Below, piece after piece: positions 7,706-14,976 of a stretch of DNA of 26,481 nt. The notes under the pieces were generated by a model. It saw only the letters and a list, made by a program, of their open reading frames with translations, was not told the DNA's origin and did not search any database. The position numbers and the translations under genes are program-made. The DNA is from Candidatus Woesearchaeota archaeon (GTDB taxonomy: Archaea; Nanobdellota; Nanobdellia; Woesearchaeales; GW2011-AR9): the NCBI GenBank assembly GCA_018303045.1, contig JAGVYX010000011.1, positions 1 to 26,481 on the forward strand, in the 5' to 3' direction. Within the stretch, counting starts at the first letter, position 1. Every line of letters starts with the position of its first letter.

Positions 7706-8320
7706 TTGAAATTAAAGATATTCAAAAAGAGGGTGTTGAAGATGAGTTGGTATGCGCAGATGGCTTTGCTGGTTGTAAGCACTTACGCTAAGATCCCTTC
7801 TACAGTTGATTCTGTTAATCCCGATCCAGTTAATCAGCAACTTACCCAGAACTCCTGTCTGGCTCAATACCGGCCCTTTTCATCTGAAGCCAAATACTTA
7901 TTTTCTGAGGCAGCTTCGGAAGCTGGTGTGCCGCGAAGCTGGGCATATTCTCCTGGGCTGCATTCCATTTTGCAGAAAGAGTCCAATGGGATTGTCGGGA
8001 TACCAAATTATACGATTAAAGACCAACGGGGAAATTCTGCGCAAAATAATCGCGATTATTGGAAAGTTGCGCATGAAAAAATTCGCAATTATGAATCCAT
8101 TGCGCCTTCGCATGCTACCGGGCTGGGGCAGCTGCAGCCAGAAAATGTAGATCGGTATTATCCTTCCGGAAGGGCAGGCATTGGCGACTGCCGGGAAGAA
8201 GCCATTGGCATGTTAAGGTACATTAAGGCTGCTTATGGCTCGCCTAATACAGCTTGGAGTTGTTATGGCAAATTGAAACCGGAGTTATGCCCCAAAAAGA
8301 GATTTAAGGAAGGATATTGA
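7706..8320 (+). CDS. Exported lysozyme-like (SLT-fold) protein
   Basis: The protein has up to 204 residues. A basic start (KLKIFKKRVLK) followed by MSWYAQMALLVVSTYA looks like a signal peptide. The body resembles phage or secreted transglycosylase domains: Glu92 in ILQKESNG as probable catalytic acid, HATGLGQLQPENVDRYYP as the following core motif, and the helix EEAIGMLRYIKAAYGSPNTAWSCYG. Four Cys (NSCLAQY, GDCREE, WSCYG, ELCPKK) suggest disulfides in an exported protein. The TTG at 7706 retains the basic region. The alternative ATG at 7742 has a weak GAGGGTG Shine-Dalgarno but loses it. It is divergent from the U32 gene and convergent with gatE. This is the second wall-lytic homologue in the window. 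Confidence 0.72.
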   Translation: MKLKIFKKRVLKMSWYAQMALLVVSTYAKIPSTVDSVNPDPVNQQLTQNSCLAQYRPFSSEAKYLFSEAASEAGVPRSWAYSPGLHSILQKESNGIVGIPNYTIKDQRGNSAQNNRDYWKVAHEKIRNYESIAPSHATGLGQLQPENVDRYYPSGRAGIGDCREEAIGMLRYIKAAYGSPNTAWSCYGKLKPELCPKKRFKEGY

Positions 8321-8345
8321 GATTTGATTTTTTGACAAATGAATC

Positions 8346-10172
8346 CTAATGATTCTTTTCTAATATCTTCTTCAGTTCTTCAGAAATAAATTTCCCGGAA
8401 GCTTTCCCGGCCAGTTCTTTCATGGCCAAGCCCATCAAGGCGGCAAACGGCGCTTCTTTGTTCTTATCAACAATTTCCTTTAACTTTTTGTGGATGGCTT
8501 CAGTTCCCAAAGTAAAGTAATGTTCAATATTAAAAGTTCCCCGGATCATGTCAATTAACACATCTAAGACAATATCCTTGTGAATTTTATTTTTATCCAG
8601 ATACATAAACAGCGATCTGAAATTATCTTCCGTCAATAATTCTGGATTTAATCCATACTTTCTTTTAATCTCCAATGGTGTGCTGACTAAAGTTTCAGCG
8701 ATAAAGGCCGGTTTTTGCAAAGGATATTTAATTGCCAAATCTTCAAATAATTCCAGCCATTCCGATCTGGTTACCGCTGCCGCCAGATCTTTGCCCAGCC
8801 CTAATTTTTCCTGAAAGCGGGCGATCTTTTCTTCCAGCAACTCCGGCAGTTGGATGGTATCCGTTTCCGGGAAAATTAAGGGAACATCCGTTTCCGGATA
8901 CATTCTGTCGGCTCCTGGTATCGGCCTTAAGTAGGAAGTGCTCCCGTCAGGATTAGCTTTTCTCACTTCCGCAGGCACTCCTTTCATCAGCTCTGCCGTT
9001 CGCTCATAGACTGCCTCCAGAGCTAATTTGGCTTTGTTTTCCGCGTCAGCCACCAACACGAAGGCATCTTTATCCACACATTTTAACTCTCTGGAAATTT
9101 TATCCACATCCTCTTTAGCAATCCCATAATTAGGCAATTCATCGGAATGAAAGATTCCTCCCACTCCGGCCTTAATTTTAGCCCTTCCAGCCAACTCCGT
9201 TCCCACTCGATAATCCGGCTGCAATTTTCGCCCTAAATAACCCCGCAAGCCAGTTAATTTTATAGCCAGAATTTTTCCTTTATTTTGCAATGTTCTTTGA
9301 ATAACCTTGGAATCGCATTTAGCCAACAAGGAGGTGAGGTCATGTAATTTTGGCGATGCTAATTTTAACTGCTCCAATTCATTTCTGATTTTTATCAGTT
9401 CTTCCTGCCGCTTCATTTCCAGTTCCACGATCAGAGGAATTAGTTTCAGATCCTGCGCGCCTTTTATCTCAACTCTCGTGCCGCCAATGATCGAGACATT
9501 AATATCCTGCCTGATGCTGCCCAATCCTCGTTTAATTCCTGGCAATGATCTTAAAATTAATCCCAATTTTTGGGCTGCTTCCTGGCACTGCTCTGGGGTT
9601 TTGATATCCGGCGCGGTTCCAATTTCAATTAACGGGATGCCCAAACGGTCCAGCCGGTATGTTTTAAAGTCAGCTCCTTCAGCAATTATCTTAGCTGAAT
9701 CTTCTTCCAAGGAAATGTTGGTTATTCTAACTTTGCCCAGAGCAGTGCTAACCTCGCCATCTCTGGCAATTAAAGCCGTTCTTTGAAATCCGGCAGTATT
9801 AGAACCATCCACAACAATTTTTCTCATCACCGGAATAATTGGCGAAATGTTTGCGTTAACAATTTTGGAAAATTGCAGCGCTGTGTATAAAGCTTGTTTA
9901 TTTAGAGCCTGAGGCGGCTCTTCATCGCCTTCGAGTAGGCAGGTAGTATCATGATATCCTTCATAGATAAACGTTTTATTCCTTAACTGTTCCTGCCGGG
10001 CAGCAATGTCCACTTCTCTGGATTCGCCGGCGCTGGCTCTCAGTTTTCTGGAGATCCTAAAATGGGGGGCATCATCCCTCAATAAGGTCGGACAGCTGCA
10101 GAATAATTTTTGGCCTTCCAACTGCTGATGAACTTCAATCCCGCATTTCAAACCCAGCTTTTCCAAGGACAT
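8346..10172 (-). CDS. gatE: Glutamyl-tRNA(Gln) amidotransferase subunit E
   Basis: GatE with GatD converts Glu-tRNA(Gln) to Gln-tRNA(Gln) in archaea, replacing a glutaminyl-tRNA synthetase. The 608-residue length is typical. The N-terminal GatB/GatE core shows KCGIEVHQQL, KLFCSCP and YEGYHDTTCLLEGDEEPP, then GSNTAGFQRTALIA and SLEEDSAKI. An AspRS-like inserted domain (about 287-407) includes GRAKIKAGVGGIFHSDELP. PIPGADRMYPETDVP returns to the core, and a helical YqeY-like tail runs from about 470 to the end. GatE occurs only in archaea, which makes this the best domain-level marker in the window. GatD is not encoded here. The start is supported by an A/T box about 25 bases upstream. Confidence 0.97.
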   Translation of the reverse strand: MSLEKLGLKCGIEVHQQLEGQKLFCSCPTLLRDDAPHFRISRKLRASAGESREVDIAARQEQLRNKTFIYEGYHDTTCLLEGDEEPPQALNKQALYTALQFSKIVNANISPIIPVMRKIVVDGSNTAGFQRTALIARDGEVSTALGKVRITNISLEEDSAKIIAEGADFKTYRLDRLGIPLIEIGTAPDIKTPEQCQEAAQKLGLILRSLPGIKRGLGSIRQDINVSIIGGTRVEIKGAQDLKLIPLIVELEMKRQEELIKIRNELEQLKLASPKLHDLTSLLAKCDSKVIQRTLQNKGKILAIKLTGLRGYLGRKLQPDYRVGTELAGRAKIKAGVGGIFHSDELPNYGIAKEDVDKISRELKCVDKDAFVLVADAENKAKLALEAVYERTAELMKGVPAEVRKANPDGSTSYLRPIPGADRMYPETDVPLIFPETDTIQLPELLEEKIARFQEKLGLGKDLAAAVTRSEWLELFEDLAIKYPLQKPAFIAETLVSTPLEIKRKYGLNPELLTEDNFRSLFMYLDKNKIHKDIVLDVLIDMIRGTFNIEHYFTLGTEAIHKKLKEIVDKNKEAPFAALMGLAMKELAGKASGKFISEELKKILEKNH

Positions 10173-10193
10173 AGTGGTAAGAAAGGGAAGCGG

Positions 10194-10201
10194 TTTAAAA
10201 A
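10194..10201 (-). promoter_or_regulatory. TATA-like box of gatE
   Basis: TTTTTAAA on the minus strand is centred about 25 bases before the gatE ATG at 10172; no Shine-Dalgarno is present. Confidence 0.5.
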
Positions 10202-10274
10202 AGTTTACTTAAATTGTAAGTATTAAGTCTGGGCGGCTCTGCTCTTAATGTAATAATGCCTTGCCTAAAATTAA

Positions 10275-10742
10275 TTATTTCAGCGGCTGATAATTCTCAG
10301 TGTAAGGATCTTCCAGCAGACCCCATTCCCTTTCTTTGTCCAGAGTTTGGTTATGCGCCGCCCAGTAATCGAGGCCTCGTTTCATCAGCGCCAATTCCAT
10401 TAATTCATGCCTAAGGGAGCTTTCAAAATATCGTTCTGAAACCAAATTGTCTTTTCGAATCTTTTTGCACTTGCAGGAAGAGTGATGATTATAACTTACC
10501 CAGATTTCGTCCAGCGGAATAAATTCATGAACATAGCCATGCCCTCCGTGATGAAATAATACCGAAAGGTTGCTGTAAACCCAGGCAAAATCTACCGCAT
10601 AAACCTTTTGGCCGCTGCGTTTTCCTCGAAATTTCTTCCAGGGCCCTTCCAATTTAAATTTAGAATCTTTCTTTAAAGCCAGGGACTGGATTTTCTCTTC
10701 CATCTCCGCCTCTGCGATAATTCTGCGATCTTCTTTAGCCAT
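10275..10742 (-). CDS. HELME-motif small protein, putative metal-binding
   Basis: The protein has 155 residues and no firm family. The C-terminal third carries HELME at 112-116 and a later His130 (HELMELALMKRG then WAAHN). This arrangement is reminiscent of small HExxE-type putative metalloproteins (DUF5661-like) often found in viral or uncultured-microbe genomes. A preceding IPLDEIWV segment is a recurrent feature of such proteins, from memory. The middle is rich in His and has a CKCKK pair. No signal or membrane segment is seen. The ATG is supported by a TATA box (ATATATTT in plus reading, 10767-10774) about 28 bases upstream. It is separated from gatE by about 100 bases and has its own promoter. 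Confidence 0.7.
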   Translation of the reverse strand: MAKEDRRIIAEAEMEEKIQSLALKKDSKFKLEGPWKKFRGKRSGQKVYAVDFAWVYSNLSVLFHHGGHGYVHEFIPLDEIWVSYNHHSSCKCKKIRKDNLVSERYFESSLRHELMELALMKRGLDYWAAHNQTLDKEREWGLLEDPYTENYQPLK

Positions 10743-10766
10743 AAATTAAGAATATTATTTAATTGT

Positions 10767-10774
10767 ATATATTT
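10767..10774 (-). promoter_or_regulatory. TATA box of the HELME gene
   Basis: AAATATAT on the minus strand is centred about 28 bases before the ATG at 10742. Confidence 0.5.
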
Positions 10775-10931
10775 ATTCCCCCGATATCGCCATATACTGC
10801 ATATATCGTTTAATGATTTAATTTATATACCAATCGAATGAAAAAATAAGGGGGTGTGTTATGGAGGTTTTCCTTGGTATGAAGTTCAGACCATAACTGA
10901 TGATTATTGAGGAAACAAATTCTGCTGTATG

Positions 10932-11024
10932 TATAGATAACTGCGAAAGTTACCGCACGTAAATAAATGAAATGGTTGTCGGTGGTAAGCAAGAAAAGTG
11001 CTCTAAGTTATGCAGTTATCTATA
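10932..11024. mobile_element. 93-bp palindromic element with 13-bp perfect ends
   Basis: TATAGATAACTGC (10932-10944) is exactly complementary to 11012-11024. A weaker inner pairing, TTACC with GGTAA, lies inside. It contains no credible coding frame. The element may be a MITE-like repeat or a structured RNA; no second copy is visible here. With the neighbouring 144-bp element it makes up much of the 520-base non-coding stretch 10743-11265, the rest of which is AT-rich and shows nothing else I can support. Confidence 0.5.
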
Positions 11025-11038
11025 TCAAGTCTTCTCTT

Positions 11039-11182
11039 GTCTTTAGCACAAAAAAATAAACAGCAGCATAAATCATTCGATTTATTTTCAGTACTGAAAG
11101 GGGATATTTTTCACATTTCATGAACTTCCTTTTTGCCTGATAATATAAAGTGAAAGGGCTCATTAATTTTGATGCTAAAGAC
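11039..11182. mobile_element. 144-bp dispersed palindromic repeat, copy A
   Basis: The ends GTCTTTAGCA (11039-11048) and TGCTAAAGAC (11173-11182) are perfect inverted repeats, with weaker A/T pairing extending inward. The core 11080-11144 matches the reverse complement of 24729-24793 at about 60 of 65 positions, including the palindrome TTCAGTACTGAA. It encodes nothing. The combination of inverted ends and a second genomic copy fits a MITE-like non-autonomous element. Confidence 0.72.
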
Positions 11183-11265
11183 CCAGACTTAATACATACG
11201 GTACATACCTTAATTTAAAACCAGAAATTATATATAGAACTATCTTTCTTAAACCTTGTTTTAAA

Positions 11266-11673
11266 ATGCATAACGAACTACTTTTAGGAAACTGGAAAAA
11301 AAGGTACATGAGAGATGATGCTGATCTAAATAAAAAAACAATTTTTACAGCTAAAAAAAGCGATAGAGCCCTGCCTGCGCCAGCCAGTCAGCCTAAATTA
11401 GAAGACAAGTTAGCTGGATGTTCTTATATTAGATTAATTCGCGAAACACCAAAATTTATTGCTGAAATTCATTTCTATGAAGAAGAGCGCAATGTGAGAA
11501 TAGAGGTTGAAGGTGAAATATTTGCCAACAGGTTCCTCGGCGAAGAAAGAACTTTAGGACAAACTATATATTTTAAAAATTGCGAGTTTGCAGGCCTTAA
11601 CGCAAAAGCCGAAGCATCAAAATACGCTCGTCAAATTCAAGCTGAAATTGATTCCATTCTAGACGCGGAATAG
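11266..11673 (+). CDS. Hypothetical protein, 135 residues
   Basis: No family is recognised. The N-terminal 45 residues are hydrophilic and Lys/Ala/Pro-rich, likely flexible. Residues about 50-135 read as an alternating beta/alpha fold (YIRLIRETPKFIAEIHFYEEE, then NVRIEVEGEIFAN, ending in a Lys/Ala-rich helix). No signal or membrane segment is present, so it is probably cytoplasmic. A TATA-like ATTATATATAG at 11227-11237 lies about 34 bases upstream, giving a very short leader. It is followed 59 bases later by the next unknown gene on the same strand, which has its own box. Confidence 0.65.
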   Translation: MHNELLLGNWKKRYMRDDADLNKKTIFTAKKSDRALPAPASQPKLEDKLAGCSYIRLIRETPKFIAEIHFYEEERNVRIEVEGEIFANRFLGEERTLGQTIYFKNCEFAGLNAKAEASKYARQIQAEIDSILDAE

Positions 11674-11732
11674 CTGAAAGGCCCAGCAAAACCAAAAACC
11701 ATTTATAGTTGTAAAATTCCGGGACAGGAGTT

Positions 11733-12458
11733 ATGGCCCTGGACGAAATTCTTATTCCTGAAGGCGCGGTGGTTTTTGGCTGGGATTTAGGAAACGATGC
11801 CATTGAAATTGAAACTTTAAATAAAATTATTAATATTTATTATGTCAGCCATTCCACCAGCGCTTATGAAATGGTAGAGCTAGACACGGATAAAAAAACG
11901 GTAATAACCAGGTTAATGGCAGACCGAGATCAGGATGCCCGGCCTTTTTCTGAAAAGCCGCCTCGGGATTTTGCGGCTGTTGTTCAGGCTGTTTACAATG
12001 AAATTACTGCCGGCGGAGTTTACAACAAATATGACAAAGCCTGGGGCCAAGCCAAATACCAAAAGATAACTTCTGCTTTAAGCGCCGCTTTAGAAATTGC
12101 AGCTAAAGGAAAATCCAAAGCCGATAAAATCTCCTTTGACCCGCGGTCCGGATTAAAAAAGGCCGGCCTGGAGTTAGAATCAGGAACTTTAAGCCCTGAC
12201 CAGAAGACCTATTTTGCCCAGCTTCAGCCCAAGGAAATGACTCTTGAAGACGCTGAAGCGGTAGTAGAGAGAGAGTTTTCCTTAAGCCTCAGATCGGATG
12301 GCTACTTGGATCTGGCCATTATCCATAAATTAGACGGAGAAATCCGCTGGAAAAGCGAAGCTGTCACTCCTAATGAAAAAAAAGCCGTGCTGAATATCCT
12401 GGAATGTTATTCGACTACTGAAGACCATTCCATTACCGGCTGGGTTCTAAATATATAG
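11733..12458 (+). CDS. Hypothetical protein, 241 residues
   Basis: No family is recognised. The sequence is soluble with no signal peptide. The N-terminal third is beta-rich (VVFGWDLGNDAIEIETL, IINIYYVSHST), the middle is helical and Ala/Lys-rich (about 80-140), and the C-terminal third is again mixed, ending DHSITGWVLNI. The ATG is preceded by CAGGAG three bases upstream, a possible Shine-Dalgarno, and by a TATA-like ATTTATAG at about 11700 (28-29 bases away), so either initiation mode is possible. Codon use is similar to that of the neighbouring glycosyltransferase, suggesting a resident gene. Confidence 0.7.
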   Translation: MALDEILIPEGAVVFGWDLGNDAIEIETLNKIINIYYVSHSTSAYEMVELDTDKKTVITRLMADRDQDARPFSEKPPRDFAAVVQAVYNEITAGGVYNKYDKAWGQAKYQKITSALSAALEIAAKGKSKADKISFDPRSGLKKAGLELESGTLSPDQKTYFAQLQPKEMTLEDAEAVVEREFSLSLRSDGYLDLAIIHKLDGEIRWKSEAVTPNEKKAVLNILECYSTTEDHSITGWVLNI

Positions 12459-12511
12459 TATGCCTCTTGTCTGCCACTTAACTACCGCTCCCTTTACTTA
12501 AAATCATAACC

Positions 12512-12662
12512 GGCTTCATCCAAAAAATAATGGCCAAGTCGAACTCTCTCAGCGCTTCTTACATAGAAGTGCGGCGCCTTCCTGTAAGGAACGACCCCAT
12601 CCACAAGCGCTTTTGAAGGTGATCGCTCGTAAATTGACTGTGGCCATTTATTGGATGAAGCC
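12512..12662. mobile_element. 151-bp MITE-like element, GGCTTCATCCAA family
   Basis: The ends are inverted: GGCTTCATCCAA...ATAATGGCCA at the left and TGGCCATTTATTGGATGAAGCC at the right. The flanks AATCATAAC (12502-12510) and AATCACAAC (12663-12671) look like a 9-bp target duplication with one change. Read in plus orientation it aligns along its whole length with the reverse complement of the element at 23785-23932, including the core TGCGGCGCCTTCC and a small TTCC/GGAA hairpin. It has no coding capacity. It lies just upstream of the PIG-L gene promoter. Confidence 0.82.
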
Positions 12663-12707
12663 AATCACAACAAAAATTACTTAAAGTAAAAACGCTTTTC
12701 TCAGGGC

Positions 12708-13352
12708 ATGGCTAAGAAAGAAACAATCTTGGTATTCAGCGCCCACTCTGACGATTTTGTTATTGGCGCCGGTGGGACGATTGCTAATTACACTAAAGAA
12801 GGAAAGAAAGTAATCGTAGTTATTTTCTCTTATGGCGAAAGCTCCCACCCCTGGCTGCAGGAAAAGATTATCCAGAATATGCGGGCTAAGGAAACGCTGG
12901 AAGCCTGCAAATTGCTGCAATGCGCAGCCATTTTTTTTGATTTAAAGGAATTCCATTTTAAACCAGAGTACAAGGCCAAAAAAGTGGAGGAAAAATTATT
13001 GCAGTTGCTGCAAACAGAAAAACCAGCCAAAATCTTCACCCACAGCGGCGAAGACCCCCATCCAGACCACAGCGCTGTCAACAGCATTACTGCCGAATTA
13101 ATGGATAAGTCCAAATTAAAGCTTGAAGTTTATATTTACTCCGTATGGAATCCGGTTTCTTTCAAAACTAAATTCCCTTCCCTGCGCATGGATATCAGCG
13201 AGACTTTTTCTTTAAAATTAAAGGCGCTTAAAACCTTTAGAAGCCAGAAATGGCATATCTTATATCCCTTTTTTCTTTTGCTCATTAGGGCCCTCAGAGA
13301 CGGGCTTAAAATAAGAAAAAGATTTGGAGAAAGGTTTTACAGAATACGATGA
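12708..13352 (+). CDS. PIG-L/LmbE-family deacetylase
   Basis: The 214-residue protein belongs to the zinc-dependent N-acetylglucosaminide deacetylase family. The zinc-site motifs are AHSDD (His13, Asp15, Asp16; usually AHPDD) and HPDH at 118-121, with GAGGTI after the first motif. The last 45 residues add a hydrophobic stretch (ILYPFFLLLIRAL) and a very basic tail, suggesting membrane association. Relatives remove the acetyl group from GlcNAc on inositol, malate or lipid carriers. The stop overlaps the start of the downstream glycosyltransferase by four bases (ATGA), so the two are translationally coupled and probably act in sequence on one glycoconjugate. A TTAAAGTA box lies about 24 bases before the ATG. 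Confidence 0.9.
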   Translation: MAKKETILVFSAHSDDFVIGAGGTIANYTKEGKKVIVVIFSYGESSHPWLQEKIIQNMRAKETLEACKLLQCAAIFFDLKEFHFKPEYKAKKVEEKLLQLLQTEKPAKIFTHSGEDPHPDHSAVNSITAELMDKSKLKLEVYIYSVWNPVSFKTKFPSLRMDISETFSLKLKALKTFRSQKWHILYPFFLLLIRALRDGLKIRKRFGERFYRIR

Positions 13353-14491
13353 CCAACAAACGATCTTTACTGCTGGCAGCAGACACGTTTCATCCTAAAG
13401 TTGACGGCACTTTGAAATTTATGGGCGAATTCATCAAGCGTTCGCAGAACACCTTTAACATTTCCTTGCTTATCCCAAGATTGGACAACTCTTCCAAAAT
13501 GGAGTCGGCCGCTTATCTGGAAACATCTAAACGAATTTCCCTATCTGGTTATCCGCTGATGAAACTTACCTGGAAAAATCTTAAATTGATTAAAGAGAAA
13601 GTAAAAAAAGCGGATATAATCTTTGTCCAGGGCCCGGCCTTAATTAGTTACCTAAGCATTTATTATGGCCATAAGTTCAAGAAAACCACTATTTTTTATA
13701 CCCACACTATTGCCTGGGAGCTGCTGGAAAAATTTGTCCCACTTTTATTTAATAAATTGCTTAATAAAATAGTAAAGCTGCTATCGGTGTTATCTTACAA
13801 CCGCTGTAATTTGATCTTAGTGCCATACCCAGGGCTGGAGTCCTACCTAAAACAAGCCGGAGTTAAGACCTCCATTAAGGTTGCCAGACTGGGAGTAGAC
13901 ATCAACACCTTCACGCCAACAGCCGATAAAAATCAGTATAAAACTAAATTCGGCATCAGCCCGGATAAAAAAGTAATAGGCTATGTCGGGAGGATTTCCA
14001 AAGAGAAAAACACCTTGGTGCTGCTGGAAGCGTTTAAACAATTAGAACCGCCAGGCCGTTATCATTTGCTAATGGTTGGAGACGGGCCCAAAGACCAGGC
14101 CGAAAAGTTCTCGCTGTTAAAAAATTGCACCATTACCGGCTTTAAGCCCGATGTTAATGATTATTTGAAAGCCATGGACTTATTTGTTATGCCCAGTTTG
14201 ACTGAAACAACTTCTTTAGCCACTCTGGAAGCCATGGCCACTGGAATACCGGTAATTGTTTCTAAAGTGGGCTATATTAAAGATTATGTTAAGAAAGATT
14301 ACAATGGGCAATTCTTTCCCAAAAGCAGCCCAAAATTGCTGGCCAGTAAAATTTCCAAACTGCTAGCCGACCAGGAGTTGCAAGAAAAATTAGGTAGAAA
14401 CGCCCGCAAAACAGTGATTTATTCCTTCTCCTGGGACCGGTCTATTAACCGCATTAAAAGACTGATTCTTTCCCTGCCGGAACAGAAGTAA
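13349..14491 (+). CDS. GT4-family glycosyltransferase
   Basis: The 380-residue GT-B enzyme has the usual two Rossmann-like domains. The acceptor-side half has FHPKVDGTLKFMGEF near residue 15. The donor-side half has VIGYVGRISKEKN (sugar-phosphate binding Arg and Lys), LLMVGDGP and PSLTETTSLATLEAMATGIPVI, which contains the Ex7E motif of GT4 retaining transferases. There is no transmembrane helix, but Leu-rich stretches near 120-150 suggest peripheral membrane binding. Coupling to the PIG-L deacetylase recalls the PIG-A/PIG-L, MshA/MshB and BshA/BshB pairs, where the GT adds GlcNAc and the partner deacetylates it. The acceptor is not predictable here. Confidence 0.92.
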   Translation: MTNKRSLLLAADTFHPKVDGTLKFMGEFIKRSQNTFNISLLIPRLDNSSKMESAAYLETSKRISLSGYPLMKLTWKNLKLIKEKVKKADIIFVQGPALISYLSIYYGHKFKKTTIFYTHTIAWELLEKFVPLLFNKLLNKIVKLLSVLSYNRCNLILVPYPGLESYLKQAGVKTSIKVARLGVDINTFTPTADKNQYKTKFGISPDKKVIGYVGRISKEKNTLVLLEAFKQLEPPGRYHLLMVGDGPKDQAEKFSLLKNCTITGFKPDVNDYLKAMDLFVMPSLTETTSLATLEAMATGIPVIVSKVGYIKDYVKKDYNGQFFPKSSPKLLASKISKLLADQELQEKLGRNARKTVIYSFSWDRSINRIKRLILSLPEQK

Positions 14492-14566
14492 GCAAATTCC
14501 AGATCTAAAAAACCCTATAAGGTATAGGCATTAATTATAAAAAAGATTCTGAAACCCCTGCTTAAG

Positions 14567-14803
14567 ATGGAAGATAATGAAGAAGAATCCCCAGAAGAAG
14601 AACTACCGGAACACCGCGGATTAACTTCTTCCGAGGAAGCTTTTATGCGGGGTTATTTAGATGATGATAATGAAACTGCCGAATGCACTGAATGCGGCTG
14701 CTTGCTGGATGAGGCAACCAAACCGCTTAAAAAGGAAATAGACGAGGAGGAATTATTATTCTGCTCCAAAAGCTGTTTAGAAGATTATCGGGACAGTTTT
14801 TAA
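14567..14803 (+). CDS. Small acidic zinc-finger protein
   Basis: The protein has 78 residues. The first 40 are strongly acidic and probably disordered, with EEAFMRGYLDDD forming a short helix. The C-terminal half has a likely C4 zinc site: Cys40-X2-Cys43 (ECTECGC) and Cys66-X3-Cys70 (FCSKSC), resembling TRASH/MYM-like treble-clef modules. A role in nucleic-acid or protein binding is inference only. A TATA-like ATTATAAAAA at about 14533-14542 lies 29 bases before the ATG. It lies between the glycosyltransferase and L11 genes. Confidence 0.75.
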   Translation: MEDNEEESPEEELPEHRGLTSSEEAFMRGYLDDDNETAECTECGCLLDEATKPLKKEIDEEELLFCSKSCLEDYRDSF

Positions 14804-14823
14804 ACAGAGTTAGAATTAGCTGG

Positions 14824-14940
14824 CTTTTAGAAATCGCCTTATTTTTTGAAGACGCCGAAGCAGGGTGTGAATGGAATTAAAGTGCAAAGCACTTTCGTGA
14901 TGTAAAGCCGTTTCAGGATACGACACGCCGATTTAAGAAG
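14824..14940. other. Structured 117-bp intergenic segment before rpl11
   Basis: The ends are imperfect inverted repeats (CTTTTAGAAATCG near 14824-14836 against CGATTTAAGAAG at 14929-14940). Near the middle is a perfect hairpin, AAAGTGC-AAA-GCACTTT (14879-14895). It ends six bases before the rpl11 TATA box, so it is upstream of, not within, the predicted leaderless transcript. It could be a degenerate MITE, an RNA encoded in its own right, or the 3' region of the zinc-finger gene. Confidence 0.4.
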
Positions 14941-14945
14941 GAAAT

Positions 14946-14954
14946 ATTTATAAA
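14946..14954 (+). promoter_or_regulatory. TATA box of the L11 gene
   Basis: ATTTATAAA is centred about 27 bases before the ATG at 14977, with no Shine-Dalgarno in between, so the message is predicted to be leaderless. Confidence 0.65.
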
Positions 14955-14976
14955 CAGCCTCTTTTAGTTTACCACC

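Noticed and set aside
9307..9786. 159-codon open frame on the plus strand
   Set aside because: It lies wholly antisense to conserved gatE core sequence, has Ser/Ile-rich low-quality translation and no promoter.
10810..10992. 60-codon minus-strand frame in the non-coding stretch
   Set aside because: Overlaps the palindromic element, no initiation signals and no recognisable sequence character.
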